Source of the DNA: Allorhodopirellula solitaria
GTDB taxonomy: Bacteria > Planctomycetota > Planctomycetia > Pirellulales > Pirellulaceae
Direction: 5' to 3'
Length of the DNA stretch: 64,000 nucleotides
Assembly (NCBI RefSeq): GCF_007859855.1
Contig: NZ_SJPK01000003.1
Location: 590,695-654,694, forward strand
Position numbers and translations under genes: made by a program. This document shows, in pieces, positions 43,998 through 52,743 of the stretch; position 1 is the first letter of the stretch; every line of letters begins with the position of its first letter. A model generated the notes under the pieces. That model was given only the letters and a program-made list of their open reading frames with translations. It made no database searches and was not told the origin of the DNA.

Positions 43998-44408
43998 TCA
44001 GGGCGTGTGTTTCAGCGTCGCCAATAGTGCTGGCAACCGGATCGGTAGATTGACAGGAGACGACCGTACCCGTCTTCGCGAGAGGGGCGCGATATCGATT
44101 GCCACTACGCCCTGCTGCACCAATCGCTCGCGAAACATCGCCTGCAGCAGTTGTTCGTTTGCACCCTCGTAGACGAACACACGTGCATTTCTCATCTTCA
44201 GAGCACGCTGATTCAGCAGTGCTGGGTCATCATCGGGGGCGACCATCAGCACCGCGAACGGGATGGCGGGATCGACCTCCGCTACCAGCCGCGATGCGAC
44301 CTCCGGATCGGCCACCGCGACAAGATCAGGTGGGTCCGCCGAAACCGCGGTGGAAACGGGGAACGTCAGCAGCAATGAAGCGAACCACTGCATTTTTCTG
44401 GAAAGCAT
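43998..44408 (-). CDS. Small exported protein upstream of COG0523
   Basis: 136 aa with a signal peptide (MQWFASLLLTFPVSTAVSAD; start at 44408 or at 44393). The body (IPFAVLMVAPDDDPALLNQR, NARVFVYEGANEQLLQAMFR) faintly recalls a piece of a metal-binding ABC solute-binding protein, but no His ligands are evident. First gene of the operon divergent from the Fur-family gene. Confidence 0.65.
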   Translation of the reverse strand: MLSRKMQWFASLLLTFPVSTAVSADPPDLVAVADPEVASRLVAEVDPAIPFAVLMVAPDDDPALLNQRALKMRNARVFVYEGANEQLLQAMFRERLVQQGVVAIDIAPLSRRRVRSSPVNLPIRLPALLATLKHTP

Positions 44409-44455
44409 CGTGAAACTCCCTGAGGCAACAAGAACGGACCGTCATTGGACCTCAG

Positions 44456-44472
44456 TTGCATACGGATTGCAA
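44456..44472. promoter_or_regulatory. Fur-family-like operator TTGCA-N7-TGCAA, site 2
   Basis: TTGCATACGGATTGCAA, 17 bp, 48 bp upstream of the exported-protein/COG0523 operon (minus) in the 348-bp divergent gap 44409-44756. The pattern matches known Fur-family boxes of the TGCA type. Motif-based only. Confidence 0.5.
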
Positions 44473-44684
44473 GTGCGCCGTGTTCTCTTTTATGGAGTTT
44501 TTTTGGTTCCGCGTGCATTGTCATTCAGTGAAGCGTCGAACTCTGCACACATATCACGCTGGTTTTGCCGGCGCAGCCGACTCACTCGACGCGGGACCGA
44601 CATCGGAGCCGCCGGTGCCATTCGCTGTTGGTCGCGCGGACTCTCGAAAGCTCGGTCGAGGATGCTCGCGCACTTGCGTTGCAG

Positions 44685-44705
44685 TTGCATTGGCGTAGAA
44701 TGCAA
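44685..44705. promoter_or_regulatory. Fur-family-like operator TTGCATT-N7-AATGCAA, site 3
   Basis: Perfect 7-bp inverted repeat with 7-bp spacer, 52 bp upstream of the Fur-family gene at 44757, suggesting autoregulation. Shares TTGCAT and TGCAAGTG with site 2. Confidence 0.5.
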
Positions 44706-44756
44706 GTGAAGTTGTGGTCCTGGTCAGATACAGCGAATTTGCATAGAGACGTTCCC

Positions 44757-45197
44757 ATGAGTTTAGAAAGCGGCGCACCGGCTTCCTTGGAAGCCGTGAA
44801 ACAAGAGCTTCGTGATGTTGGGTTGCGAGCGACCCCTGCTCGAATATCCACTCTCTTGCTGCTGCGGCAGTCTCCCTCGCCGCTGACGCACGCGTTCGTT
44901 GCCGAACACTTGGCGAAGAGTGGGATCGACAAAGCCACGGCGTTTCGCAATTTGAACGACATGACCGAATCCGGGCTGATCCGGCGAACGGAGGTCGGCG
45001 ACCACGTTTGGCGTTTCGAAGCTGTCAAACCGGACGAGCATCACGAGGACGGGCACCCACATTTCTTTTGCGTCGATTGTGGAACGGTTTGCTGCCTCGA
45101 CGACGTCAAACTGACGGCTGGCAGTCAGCGACAGAGCGAAAAGTACGGCACCGTCACCGAAATCTTGCTCCGCGGCCACTGCAATAATTGCCAATAG
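44757..45197 (+). CDS. Fur-family regulator, probably Zur
   Basis: 146 aa from ATG 44757; upstream in-frame starts cross the putative operators. Winged helix (LRATPARISTLLLLRQSPSP, DKATAFRNLNDM) followed by the metal domain: GHPHFFCVDCGTVCCL and a terminal HCNNC, giving two CxxC pairs for structural zinc and His residues for the sensor site. Divergent from an operon with COG0523 and MerC, with folE2 nearby; zinc sensing is the best inference, manganese or iron cannot be excluded. Confidence 0.85.
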   Translation: MSLESGAPASLEAVKQELRDVGLRATPARISTLLLLRQSPSPLTHAFVAEHLAKSGIDKATAFRNLNDMTESGLIRRTEVGDHVWRFEAVKPDEHHEDGHPHFFCVDCGTVCCLDDVKLTAGSQRQSEKYGTVTEILLRGHCNNCQ

Positions 45198-45309
45198 GCG
45201 GGGGCGACCGGTCGCATCCGCTCGTTGACCGGGAAAGAAAATGCTGGCTCGTCATTCCGGGTTGGATTCAAGTCGGCGTCAGGTTGTACCGATTATAAGG
45301 GTTGTCCTG

Positions 45310-45320
45310 TGGTCGGACCC
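45310..45320 (+). promoter_or_regulatory. Box TGGTCGGACCC upstream of the secretin operon
   Basis: Ten of eleven matches to TGGTCSGACCA, in the same orientation relative to the gene as the three best copies, 75 bp before the cpaC start. Confidence 0.4.
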
Positions 45321-45395
45321 ATCTAGCTACCGCCATCTCGATTTGCGGGAGCGGTACGGCTAGGCGCTATTGAGTCCAACCGAGAAAGGGGTTTT

Positions 45396-47267
45396 ATGTC
45401 ATTTTGTGCCGCAACCTGGCAGGCGATCGCGTCTCGGCATGCGGCAATCCTGTCGTTGCTGATCGCCTTGGTTTCTACCGACGTGAGGGCACAAGAGCCC
45501 GGCGATGGTTTGCTGCCGCCGCAACCCACCGTCGGTCAAAATCCGGGCGTTGGTCCTCAGACGAGTGATGACGCCGTCAATCGCCTCCAAGTGGCCTTGC
45601 CGCCGGAGTTGATTTTGCCGCCGCCGAGCGAGACGGCGAAACGTCGGGAACAGCGTTTTGTCGAAGCTGAGATCAATCCAGAGATCCCGCTGTCGCTGAT
45701 CGTCGGTCGCCCCAAGATTCTTCGGCTTGCCGATACGCCGACACGGATCTACCTGCCTGACGATGACACGATCCGCGCCGACACGATCGATCCTCAATCG
45801 GGCCGTGAGCTCGCTGTCACCGGACTGAAACCGGGGACGAGCACCCTGATGTTGTGGTTTGCCGATGCCAGCGACCCGAGCGGTGAGAGTGTCGTCAGCT
45901 ACCTGGTGCGCGTGTATGAGGACCCCGCATTGAAGCGCCCACTCAATGAAGTCGAACGGGAGCTAAACATCAAGTTCCCGGACAGCCTTGTCGAGCTATC
46001 CGATGTCAACGGGCGGTTGATGGTCGCCGGTCAGGCTCGGGACCCCATCGAGATGGCGCAGATCCTGCAGGTTCTGATCAGCGCCCGGGGCGTGTCCGCG
46101 GGAGTTCGCCGCGTATCAGCGGTCAAAACCGTAGGCAACACTGTCGACTTCACTTCCGACGAGACGCTCGATTTGCAGGCGCAAGAAGCCGAGAATCGCT
46201 CACTCGTCGACCCCGTCGCACTCGCTCAAGCCGGCATCATCAACCTGATGCGGGTGCCCGGTGAACAGCAGGTGATGCTGCGGGTCACCGTGGCGGAGGT
46301 CAATCGAACGGCGGCGCGAAGCATCGGACTGAACTTCACTGCGATCCAGAACAGCAATATTTTCAGCAACACGACCGGCACGGTCGCCGGGAACATTAGC
46401 GCGATACTCGATGGAGGCGATCTCAGTTTACGCATCGAAGCCCTTCGCCGGCTCAGTTTGTCGAGAACCTTGGCCGAGCCCAACTTGGTCGCTATCAACG
46501 GCCAACCCGCCAACTTTCAAGCCGGTGGGCAGTTCCCGATTCCTGTCATCTCCTCCGGTGGGGTCGGTACCAATTTGCAGGGCGTCCAGTTCGTGCCTTT
46601 CGGGGTGCAGCTGCGTTTCATTCCTATCATCCAGGATCGCAATGTGATTCGTCTGCAAATCAATGCGGACATCAGCACGCGAGACGAGTCCCTGGGTACG
46701 AGTATTGGTGGCGCGGGGGGCGGAACCTCCGTTCCGGGACTGAACAGCCGCAACTTTTCGTCCACCGTGGAGCTGCGCAGCGGCCAAACGCTCGCGGTTG
46801 CCGGACTCCTACAAACCAATTTCGGTGCCAGCAGCGAGCGTGTGCCGTGGTTCGGGGATCTGCCCATTGTCGGGCCGCTCACCGGTGCCAATCGTACGAG
46901 TGCATCCGAGCAGGAACTGGTCATCCTCGTCACACCTGAATTGGTCGCACCCGTTGACTCCTGTACCACACCAACACTGCCCGGTAGTGATGTGTTTGAG
47001 CCGACCGACGTCGAGTTCTTTCTGAGCAACCGATTGGAGAGTCGTCGCTCTCGCGATTTCCGCTCCCCCGTTCGCACCGACTATCACAAACAACGCCGCC
47101 CCGATCTCTGTTGCCCCGATCGATTCATCATCGGATCCAGTGGTCCGACCGATCGATGTTGCAACCAGCTCACGCCCAACCCCCATCAACCGATCGCGCC
47201 CATCGAGGCTCCGCTGCCTGGCGTATATTCGCCAACGATCGAGTACGCCGACGAGGTGACGCAATGA
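45396..47267 (+). CDS. cpaC: CpaC/RcpA outer-membrane secretin
   Basis: 623 aa with a signal peptide (ending near TDVRAQEP). N-terminal pilus-assembly domain (SLIVGRPKILRLADTPTRIY), BON-like segment and the secretin core (EVNRTAARSIGLNF, LAEPNLVAINGQPANFQAGG, LRSGQTLAVAGLLQTN, ELVILVTPELV). Forms the Tad outer-membrane channel. It sits 8.2 kb from the tad operon, so the Tad locus is split. The C-terminal 120 residues are an unusual Cys-rich tail (RRPDLCCPDRFI, DRCCNQLTPN). Confidence 0.92.
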   Translation: MSFCAATWQAIASRHAAILSLLIALVSTDVRAQEPGDGLLPPQPTVGQNPGVGPQTSDDAVNRLQVALPPELILPPPSETAKRREQRFVEAEINPEIPLSLIVGRPKILRLADTPTRIYLPDDDTIRADTIDPQSGRELAVTGLKPGTSTLMLWFADASDPSGESVVSYLVRVYEDPALKRPLNEVERELNIKFPDSLVELSDVNGRLMVAGQARDPIEMAQILQVLISARGVSAGVRRVSAVKTVGNTVDFTSDETLDLQAQEAENRSLVDPVALAQAGIINLMRVPGEQQVMLRVTVAEVNRTAARSIGLNFTAIQNSNIFSNTTGTVAGNISAILDGGDLSLRIEALRRLSLSRTLAEPNLVAINGQPANFQAGGQFPIPVISSGGVGTNLQGVQFVPFGVQLRFIPIIQDRNVIRLQINADISTRDESLGTSIGGAGGGTSVPGLNSRNFSSTVELRSGQTLAVAGLLQTNFGASSERVPWFGDLPIVGPLTGANRTSASEQELVILVTPELVAPVDSCTTPTLPGSDVFEPTDVEFFLSNRLESRRSRDFRSPVRTDYHKQRRPDLCCPDRFIIGSSGPTDRCCNQLTPNPHQPIAPIEAPLPGVYSPTIEYADEVTQ

Positions 47268-47875
47268 ATGCCCCCTACAAGAAACTACTGTCATGGGCGC
47301 TCCCGACGCTGCTGCTGCTCGCGGGCGGTTGTCGGTCCAGCCAGGGGATCTGTGACGTCGATTGCTGTGCAGATATCCCCTCCGGTGCGATCCCGAATGG
47401 GCCCGGAGCTCACCTCTGCCAATGGCAGCAGACGCAGGTCGCGTCTGCTGCTACCGACCAAGGTGTCTTCTATCGAGCTGATTTCATCGACCAGAGTGAC
47501 CAGCTCAGCCCGGCTGCGCTGCGTCAGGTAGCAACCCTTGCTCAACAGGGCGAACTGCCGGTTGCTCCCATCATCATCGAGCCCAGTGGGGATTCGATGC
47601 GCGATGCCGATCGAACCGTCTCGTTGGCTGCCGCATTCAGCGCTGCGGGTGCCCCTTTGATGGCAGACGAAATTCAACTCGCCTACCCGCCTGCTTTAGG
47701 ACTCGATGGATTTCGGGCTCAGCAGGTCGCGCGGAATGCCAGTCGAAATGGATCAGGCGGTGGCGGCCAGAGCGGTGGCGGAGGTTTTGGAGGCGGGATC
47801 GGTGGTGGTTTTGGAGGTGGCGGCATGGGCGGTGGCTTTGGCGGTGGTGGGTTTGGTGGCGGAGGGATTTTCTGA
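47264..47875 (+). CDS. Gly-rich lipoprotein of the secretin operon
   Basis: 203 aa from ATG 47264, overlapping the cpaC stop (ATGA). Lipobox LLLLAGGCRSS. A central region without recognised domains is followed by a C-terminal run of Gly-Gly-Phe/Gly-rich repeats (GFGGGIGGGFGGGGMGG). Possibly a pilotin-like or surface-exposed partner of the secretin; inferred from position. Confidence 0.75.
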   Translation: MNAPYKKLLSWALPTLLLLAGGCRSSQGICDVDCCADIPSGAIPNGPGAHLCQWQQTQVASAATDQGVFYRADFIDQSDQLSPAALRQVATLAQQGELPVAPIIIEPSGDSMRDADRTVSLAAAFSAAGAPLMADEIQLAYPPALGLDGFRAQQVARNASRNGSGGGGQSGGGGFGGGIGGGFGGGGMGGGFGGGGFGGGGIF

Positions 47876-48618
47876 TGTTGCGTTTCACTTGGATGCTGCC
47901 AGCGATCATGCTCGTCGCCGGATGCCACGCGCTGCCACAGATCCCCCGTCCCGATTCCAGGGCCGAGAGACCTGAGCCAACATCGGAAGCCCCCATGTCC
48001 CAGCTTGGCGCTCCATTGCCAGCGATGCGGGCAGGCGATGAACGCGAGCTAAAGGTCGTCGCCGCGGACCAGATGACGAAGCAGGGGTATTGGGACGAGG
48101 CCGTTGAGTTGTACCTCGAGGCCGAAGCGATGGCTCCCAAGAAGCCCAGGCTCGATGCGCAGCTCGCGCCCGCACTGGCAGGTGCCCGCCAGTACCCGGA
48201 GTCGATCCGAAGGTACCGTCGACTAATCGAGGACGATCCCACGAATGCATCGCTGCTCAGCAATCTCGCATACACGCTAGAGGAATCTGGGGATACTGCC
48301 GCAGCCGAGGAGGAGTTTCAGCGCGCCTTGGCAATTGATCCTGACCTCGAGAATACGAGAGTGAATCTAGGATTGCTACTCGCGCGACAACGGCGCTACG
48401 ATGAAGCATTGACGGTACTCACACCAGCCATTGGCGCTCCAGCGGCGCATCACAACCTCGGCGTGATCGCTATTGAACTCGATGACGAAACCGCTGCAAA
48501 GCAACACTTTGCTCGGGCGGCGTCCTATCCCACTGCCCCTGCGGCGACTCAGGAGTTCATCGCTGCTCTATCAACCGATCGTCACTCTGCCGACCAAGGC
48601 CAGTCTCGCATGGAGTGA
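47875..48618 (+). CDS. tadD: TadD-like TPR lipoprotein
   Basis: 247 aa; lipobox AIMLVAGCHAL. TPR units (NASLLSNLAYTLEESGDTAA, YDEALTVL) through most of the protein. TadD is a TPR lipoprotein needed for secretin assembly. The start overlaps the upstream stop (TGATG), so the three genes form one operon. Confidence 0.8.
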   Translation: MLRFTWMLPAIMLVAGCHALPQIPRPDSRAERPEPTSEAPMSQLGAPLPAMRAGDERELKVVAADQMTKQGYWDEAVELYLEAEAMAPKKPRLDAQLAPALAGARQYPESIRRYRRLIEDDPTNASLLSNLAYTLEESGDTAAAEEEFQRALAIDPDLENTRVNLGLLLARQRRYDEALTVLTPAIGAPAAHHNLGVIAIELDDETAAKQHFARAASYPTAPAATQEFIAALSTDRHSADQGQSRME

Positions 48619-49071
48619 AGTCATTCTGCGAAGCTTGAACTTAGTGGTGACTGGAAGGTCTTGCGAGGCATCGCTCAAGTGTCCAATGATTTTGCCGATC
48701 GTGCGGACTGCCTTCATTGCCTGCGTGTCCGTTGAGCTTCCTTTGTTACCCGTTGGACGCAGGAGCCAATCTTCTGAAAATTCAACACTCTCCATCCCAG
48801 CCGCTATGGATTGCAGCAGACTCATTTTCTAGCGAGCTGTTGACCGGCCAACATTTGCGAGAGACCGGTTCGCTCAGTTCTCACTGAACATGACACGCCG
48901 CCCGCGCTCGGACAGCGGGATTCGACCGTCGTAGATGATCAGCAACAGGGTGCTGAGACGGCGAATCGAACGCAGGTTCATGCCAGTCTTTTTTGACTGG
49001 CTACGGTAGCGAGGCGTGCAAGGTCGACGCGTCGAACGAGCAAGGTCGATACGAGGAAACGCGGCGGTGGT
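48619..49071. other. Intergenic region with a hairpin
   Basis: A 453-bp gap between the secretin operon and the convergent MerC-like gene. A 7-bp perfect hairpin GCCAGTC-T6-GACTGGC is at 48982-49001. An 84-codon minus ORF (48571-48825) that overlaps tadD is not convincing. Nothing else clear. Confidence 0.45.
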
Positions 49072-49680
49072 TCAGCACGCGGTTGAACTATCACCATGTT
49101 TATTTTTATCGCCCGGGCAGCAACCGCAGCGGCAGGTGAAGTGGTGATTCGTCAGGTGTGCCCATACCAACAGCAGGCCTCCCAGCGGTGTGATCCATGG
49201 CAACAGTGGCACGACCAACGATGCTTCTTGCACCTGCGGCGTTTCACTGGCGGTGTCCGAACTCGCCACCTCGCAGCTTGAGCAGCACGCGTCGGTGCAG
49301 GCTTCGACCGGGGCCGACTGCGACGCGATGTCGCTCTCACAGGCGTCGCAGCATTCTCCTTCCAACGCGAATGCCGCCGTCGCGATCAACACCAATCCCA
49401 AAGCCGCGATGCCGCTGGGTAGCCAGCGACGGTGCCGTTTCCAACCGGGAACGAACGCAAAAGCGCCGAGTAGCAAGCAGACGACGACCATGACTTTGTG
49501 GAAGCTCTCATCGGCCAGGAAGCTCAGTCCGAGCATCGGCAGAAACGCGATGACGAACGGCATCGCCGCGCAATGGATCGCACAGGCGATCGAAGCGAGC
49601 ATGCCAAGCCCATTGGTCATCGCCAACGGTGTACTCGAGCCTGGCTGGGCGGCGGTGGCGGTTAAAGCATGGATTTTCAT
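49072..49680 (-). CDS. MerC-like membrane protein with Cys-rich loop (copy 2)
   Basis: 202 aa from ATG 49680 (AAAGGA 8 nt upstream, same context as copy 1). Nearly the same helices as copy 1 (ACAIHCAAMPFVIAFLPMLG) with a Cys-rich loop (GECCDACES, CTDACCSSC) and a His/Cys C-terminus (HHFTCRCGCCPG, then KNKHG). Last gene of the DUF58-to-permease operon. Recent duplication relative to copy 1 at 42009; the high DNA similarity could also allow gene conversion. Confidence 0.8.
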   Translation of the reverse strand: MKIHALTATAAQPGSSTPLAMTNGLGMLASIACAIHCAAMPFVIAFLPMLGLSFLADESFHKVMVVVCLLLGAFAFVPGWKRHRRWLPSGIAALGLVLIATAAFALEGECCDACESDIASQSAPVEACTDACCSSCEVASSDTASETPQVQEASLVVPLLPWITPLGGLLLVWAHLTNHHFTCRCGCCPGDKNKHGDSSTAC

Positions 49681-49739
49681 CAATGGGTCCTTTGTTGTGT
49701 TTTTAGATGTAAATTTGAAAAGCGATCGTGGTAGGTAAT

Positions 49740-51311
49740 TCAATCCGTGCGAAAACTATTCACCCAACGCGTGTTGGTTGCGTAGATGCCATCGAGCGCT
49801 GCCTTGATCTCGGCGGGCTCGAGCGGATCGTGCTCTAGCTCGTGTTCGAGCAGTTCGAGCTTTTTGCGTATCAAGTAGCCTTGCATTCGTTGGTAGGGTC
49901 GTACTTGCCCGCGGCGCAGGAACGTTGCCACCTCCAAGCGGCGACTCCATTCCTCCCACACTGGGAGCCAAAACAATGCATGCTTGGTATCGCCACTGCT
50001 CGCCGCTGACAGGCACTCCGTTCGCGCCATGCGAATCTCCTCCAAACATTCTTGCGGTGGGGGATAGTACGCGAAACACGCCACGACACTGAGTGCTACC
50101 AGCCCAACTAACATTGCTGTTCCGATCACGCTACGCGGGACGATCATGTCCCACGTTTTCGGTGTCTCTACCGGTAGAGTGGCGGAAGAGTTTTGCCAGC
50201 GACTTTCGTCGATCCCCAGGCCACGTAGCACCAATCCCAGCACGGCTATCAAGCCTAAGCCGATCAATGCGGCCGCTTCGGCGATTCCAATGCTCTCGGC
50301 AACGGCGGTTTTGCCTGCGTTCCAGATATTGGCTTGGTTGGCAGGCAGCGGATTCGCGTAGATATCAAATGCATGCGTATGGCCAGCGGGCTCGACGCCT
50401 GCTGGTATCAACGGTTGATTGACTGCGTAGGAGATGCCCAGCACGATCAGCAGTAGGCAAAGAAACCAAGTACCCGATGCTTTCCATCCATATTGGCGAC
50501 TGAACCAATACGGCGTCGCAAGATTGGCACCGGTTCCCAGGATCAGCAACGTGAAGGCGGCGCCCGGCGAGTTCGCGTGTTGGAACATCATGCCGAGTTG
50601 GCTCATCGCAAGCATGGGCGTTGCGTAGACTGGGACCGCCACCATCAACATGGTCAGCGGAGCCATGGGGTCGTCCTGCTCGACACTGGTCTGCAGTGCC
50701 CCGTAGGGAAACACAGCGGCGAGGATTGCTAAGCCGGACAAAGCCAGCAGAGTGAGTGCGAGGGTCGGGCCGGTTGCCTCGCGTCCGATATGAGTGGCTA
50801 CGGCTGCGAGTCGCTGCACACCGATCGGCTCGTTGGCAGGCACCGGGTCCGCAGCGAAGGCTGCCGATTCCTTAGCCGCACCAGAACGAGGTTGGATCGC
50901 ATCCCAGAGCAGCCCCAAAGCAGTGACAATGACCAGCGATCCAATTGCAAAGAGGATAATCACCAGCGGTCGACTGAGAGTTAAGCCGTAAAGGAGTGAC
51001 AACGGATTGAAAAGCGGGGCTGAGAGTGCGAAGGCGGCCATCGCACCCGGCTTCATTCCTGCCCGCCGCATTTCACGCAGAATAGGCAGGACGCCGATCG
51101 AGCAGACCGGCAACAGCATGCCGATCAGCCATGATTGGGGAAGGCTACGAATGGTGTTACCCCCGAAAAGCCGGCAGATACCGTCGCGGCCGAGGTAGTA
51201 TCTCAGGATCGCCGCAATGACCAATCCAACCAACAGAGTCGGCGCTGCAGCGGCGAATCCCTGGGCGACGCGAACGAGGCCACCAACAATCATTTGCGTG
51301 GGATCGTTCAT
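49740..51311 (-). CDS. COG0701/UPF0718-type permease
   Basis: 523 aa, two four-helix halves. Motifs GMLLPVCSIGVLPILREMRR and AAFALSAPLFNPLSLLYGLT are typical of the permease family that includes ArsP and SO_0444-type metal/metalloid efflux proteins. The long C-terminal tail is soluble and basic. The Cys in PVCSIG may bind metal or metalloid. 60 bp before MerC copy 2, same operon. Confidence 0.82.
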   Translation of the reverse strand: MNDPTQMIVGGLVRVAQGFAAAAPTLLVGLVIAAILRYYLGRDGICRLFGGNTIRSLPQSWLIGMLLPVCSIGVLPILREMRRAGMKPGAMAAFALSAPLFNPLSLLYGLTLSRPLVIILFAIGSLVIVTALGLLWDAIQPRSGAAKESAAFAADPVPANEPIGVQRLAAVATHIGREATGPTLALTLLALSGLAILAAVFPYGALQTSVEQDDPMAPLTMLMVAVPVYATPMLAMSQLGMMFQHANSPGAAFTLLILGTGANLATPYWFSRQYGWKASGTWFLCLLLIVLGISYAVNQPLIPAGVEPAGHTHAFDIYANPLPANQANIWNAGKTAVAESIGIAEAAALIGLGLIAVLGLVLRGLGIDESRWQNSSATLPVETPKTWDMIVPRSVIGTAMLVGLVALSVVACFAYYPPPQECLEEIRMARTECLSAASSGDTKHALFWLPVWEEWSRRLEVATFLRRGQVRPYQRMQGYLIRKKLELLEHELEHDPLEPAEIKAALDGIYATNTRWVNSFRTD

Positions 51312-51781
51312 GAACTTTTACTCTCGAGTGTGACGGGATGAGCGGTAGGTTTCGATTCGGATTTCTCAATCAAGTCGCAGAGTTGGTACGCCTGCTCGCG
51401 TGCCGATTGAGTCCATTGGTGGCCGCTGGGCTGCAGTTTTTTCGATAAAGACTTGGCTGCCTCATTGATGGGGATCCAGTCGTTTTCAGACAGGCTGGAG
51501 TCCGCAGCCACTTCCGGTATCCAGCTGACCAAGTCCGCCATTTCTTCTTGCAGCTCGTCGGATTCAGGATCGTCAGTCGATGTTCGGTCCAATCGGCTGC
51601 GAAGTTGCTTTGCGGCATCGGGCAGGTCCGATGGCCAATGCGCTGCGACGCCGTGATCGTGCTCAAAGTGGGATTGCTTGGCCGTGGCGGATTCATCTCG
51701 ACACCCCAGTACCACGACGAGACTCAAGAGAATGCTAAAGCGGATGCTATCGTTTCGAAATTGCATATAGATATTGTTCAT
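51308..51781 (-). CDS. Small lipoprotein with His motif
   Basis: 157 aa; lipobox SLVVVLGCRDE, then HFEHDHGVAAHW, a possible metal site, and a helical rest. Overlaps permease by 4 nt and moxR by 1 nt. Not recognised; perhaps a periplasmic partner of the permease. Confidence 0.65.
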   Translation of the reverse strand: MNNIYMQFRNDSIRFSILLSLVVVLGCRDESATAKQSHFEHDHGVAAHWPSDLPDAAKQLRSRLDRTSTDDPESDELQEEMADLVSWIPEVAADSSLSENDWIPINEAAKSLSKKLQPSGHQWTQSAREQAYQLCDLIEKSESKPTAHPVTLESKSS

Positions 51782-52743
51782 TACTTGTACTCCGGTGCAG
51801 CGACAGTGTTCATCATCCGATCAATCACCACATCGACATCCTCACCTCGAGTGAGCAAGCGAACCGAAAGAACTGGTTGAGCGACGATTGCGATGTCTGA
51901 CGGAGTAACAAAATCGCGTCCTTGCAGCATCGCCCATGCCTGAGCGATCGATTGCCAGTGCAACATGCCCCTCGCGCTGACGCCAAGCTCCACGGCAGCG
52001 TCGTTTCGGGTCGCTTCTACCAGGTCGATGAGGTAATCGCTGACTCGCGAATGAACCTGGATCGTCCGGACGTGATCTTGCGTCTGCCGCAGTTGGTCCA
52101 GTGATAGAGGAGACATCTCGGGCAAGCTGGCGGATTCTGCTTGGGTCGCTCGCGAGAGAATCTGTTTCTGAGCATCGCGATCGGGGTAGCCAATCCGCAG
52201 CTTGATTGCAAAGCGGTCCAGTTGAGCCTCCGGAAGTGGGTAGGCGCCGTGCGAATCAATGGGATTCTGCGTCGCGATGACCATGAAAGTGGGCGAGAGC
52301 GGGTGCGTCTTGCCCTCGATCGTGACTTGGCGTTCGCCCATGGCTTCGAGGAGGGCGCTCTGCGTTCTCGGCGTCGTCCTGTTCAGCTCGTCGGCTAGCA
52401 AAACGTCAGCGAATACTGGTCCAGGATGGAAATCGAACTCACGGGTCTTCTGATTGAACATGCTGAAGCCGGTGATATCGCTGGGCATCAGGTCCGGAGT
52501 GCACTGCACCCGAGCGAGCCGTCCATTGACTGCTTCGGAAATTGCCTTAGCGAGCGTCGTTTTTCCTGTGCCCGGCAGGTCATCGAGTAAGAGGTGGCCC
52601 CGAGCCAAGAGGCAACCGATGACCATGTCAATCTGATGTTCCTTCCCGAACAGAACGCTCTGTAGAAACTGCCGTAGTTTGAATGCGACCTGCGCTGATG
52701 GATCGGCTGAATTGGAACAGGGTGGTTCCAGAGTCGTGTTCAT
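51781..52743 (-). CDS. MoxR-type AAA ATPase
   Basis: 320 aa. Walker A DDLPGTGKTTLAKAIS, Walker B VLLADELNRTTPRTQSALLEA, sensor 1 VIATQNPIDSHGAYPLPEAQ and sensor 2 region. MoxR proteins act as chaperones with DUF58 proteins; the DUF58 and transglutaminase genes upstream complete the common triad. Confidence 0.92.
   Translation of the reverse strand: MNTTLEPPCSNSADPSAQVAFKLRQFLQSVLFGKEHQIDMVIGCLLARGHLLLDDLPGTGKTTLAKAISEAVNGRLARVQCTPDLMPSDITGFSMFNQKTREFDFHPGPVFADVLLADELNRTTPRTQSALLEAMGERQVTIEGKTHPLSPTFMVIATQNPIDSHGAYPLPEAQLDRFAIKLRIGYPDRDAQKQILSRATQAESASLPEMSPLSLDQLRQTQDHVRTIQVHSRVSDYLIDLVEATRNDAAVELGVSARGMLHWQSIAQAWAMLQGRDFVTPSDIAIVAQPVLSVRLLTRGEDVDVVIDRMMNTVAAPEYK

Noticed and set aside
43998..44408. 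Call as a metal-binding ABC solute-binding protein
   Set aside because: The size is about half of the family and metal-ligand His residues are absent; left as an exported protein of unknown function.
48571..48825. 84-codon minus ORF near the tadD end
   Set aside because: It overlaps a solid gene, has no visible ribosome binding site and no recognisable feature; composition could be chance.
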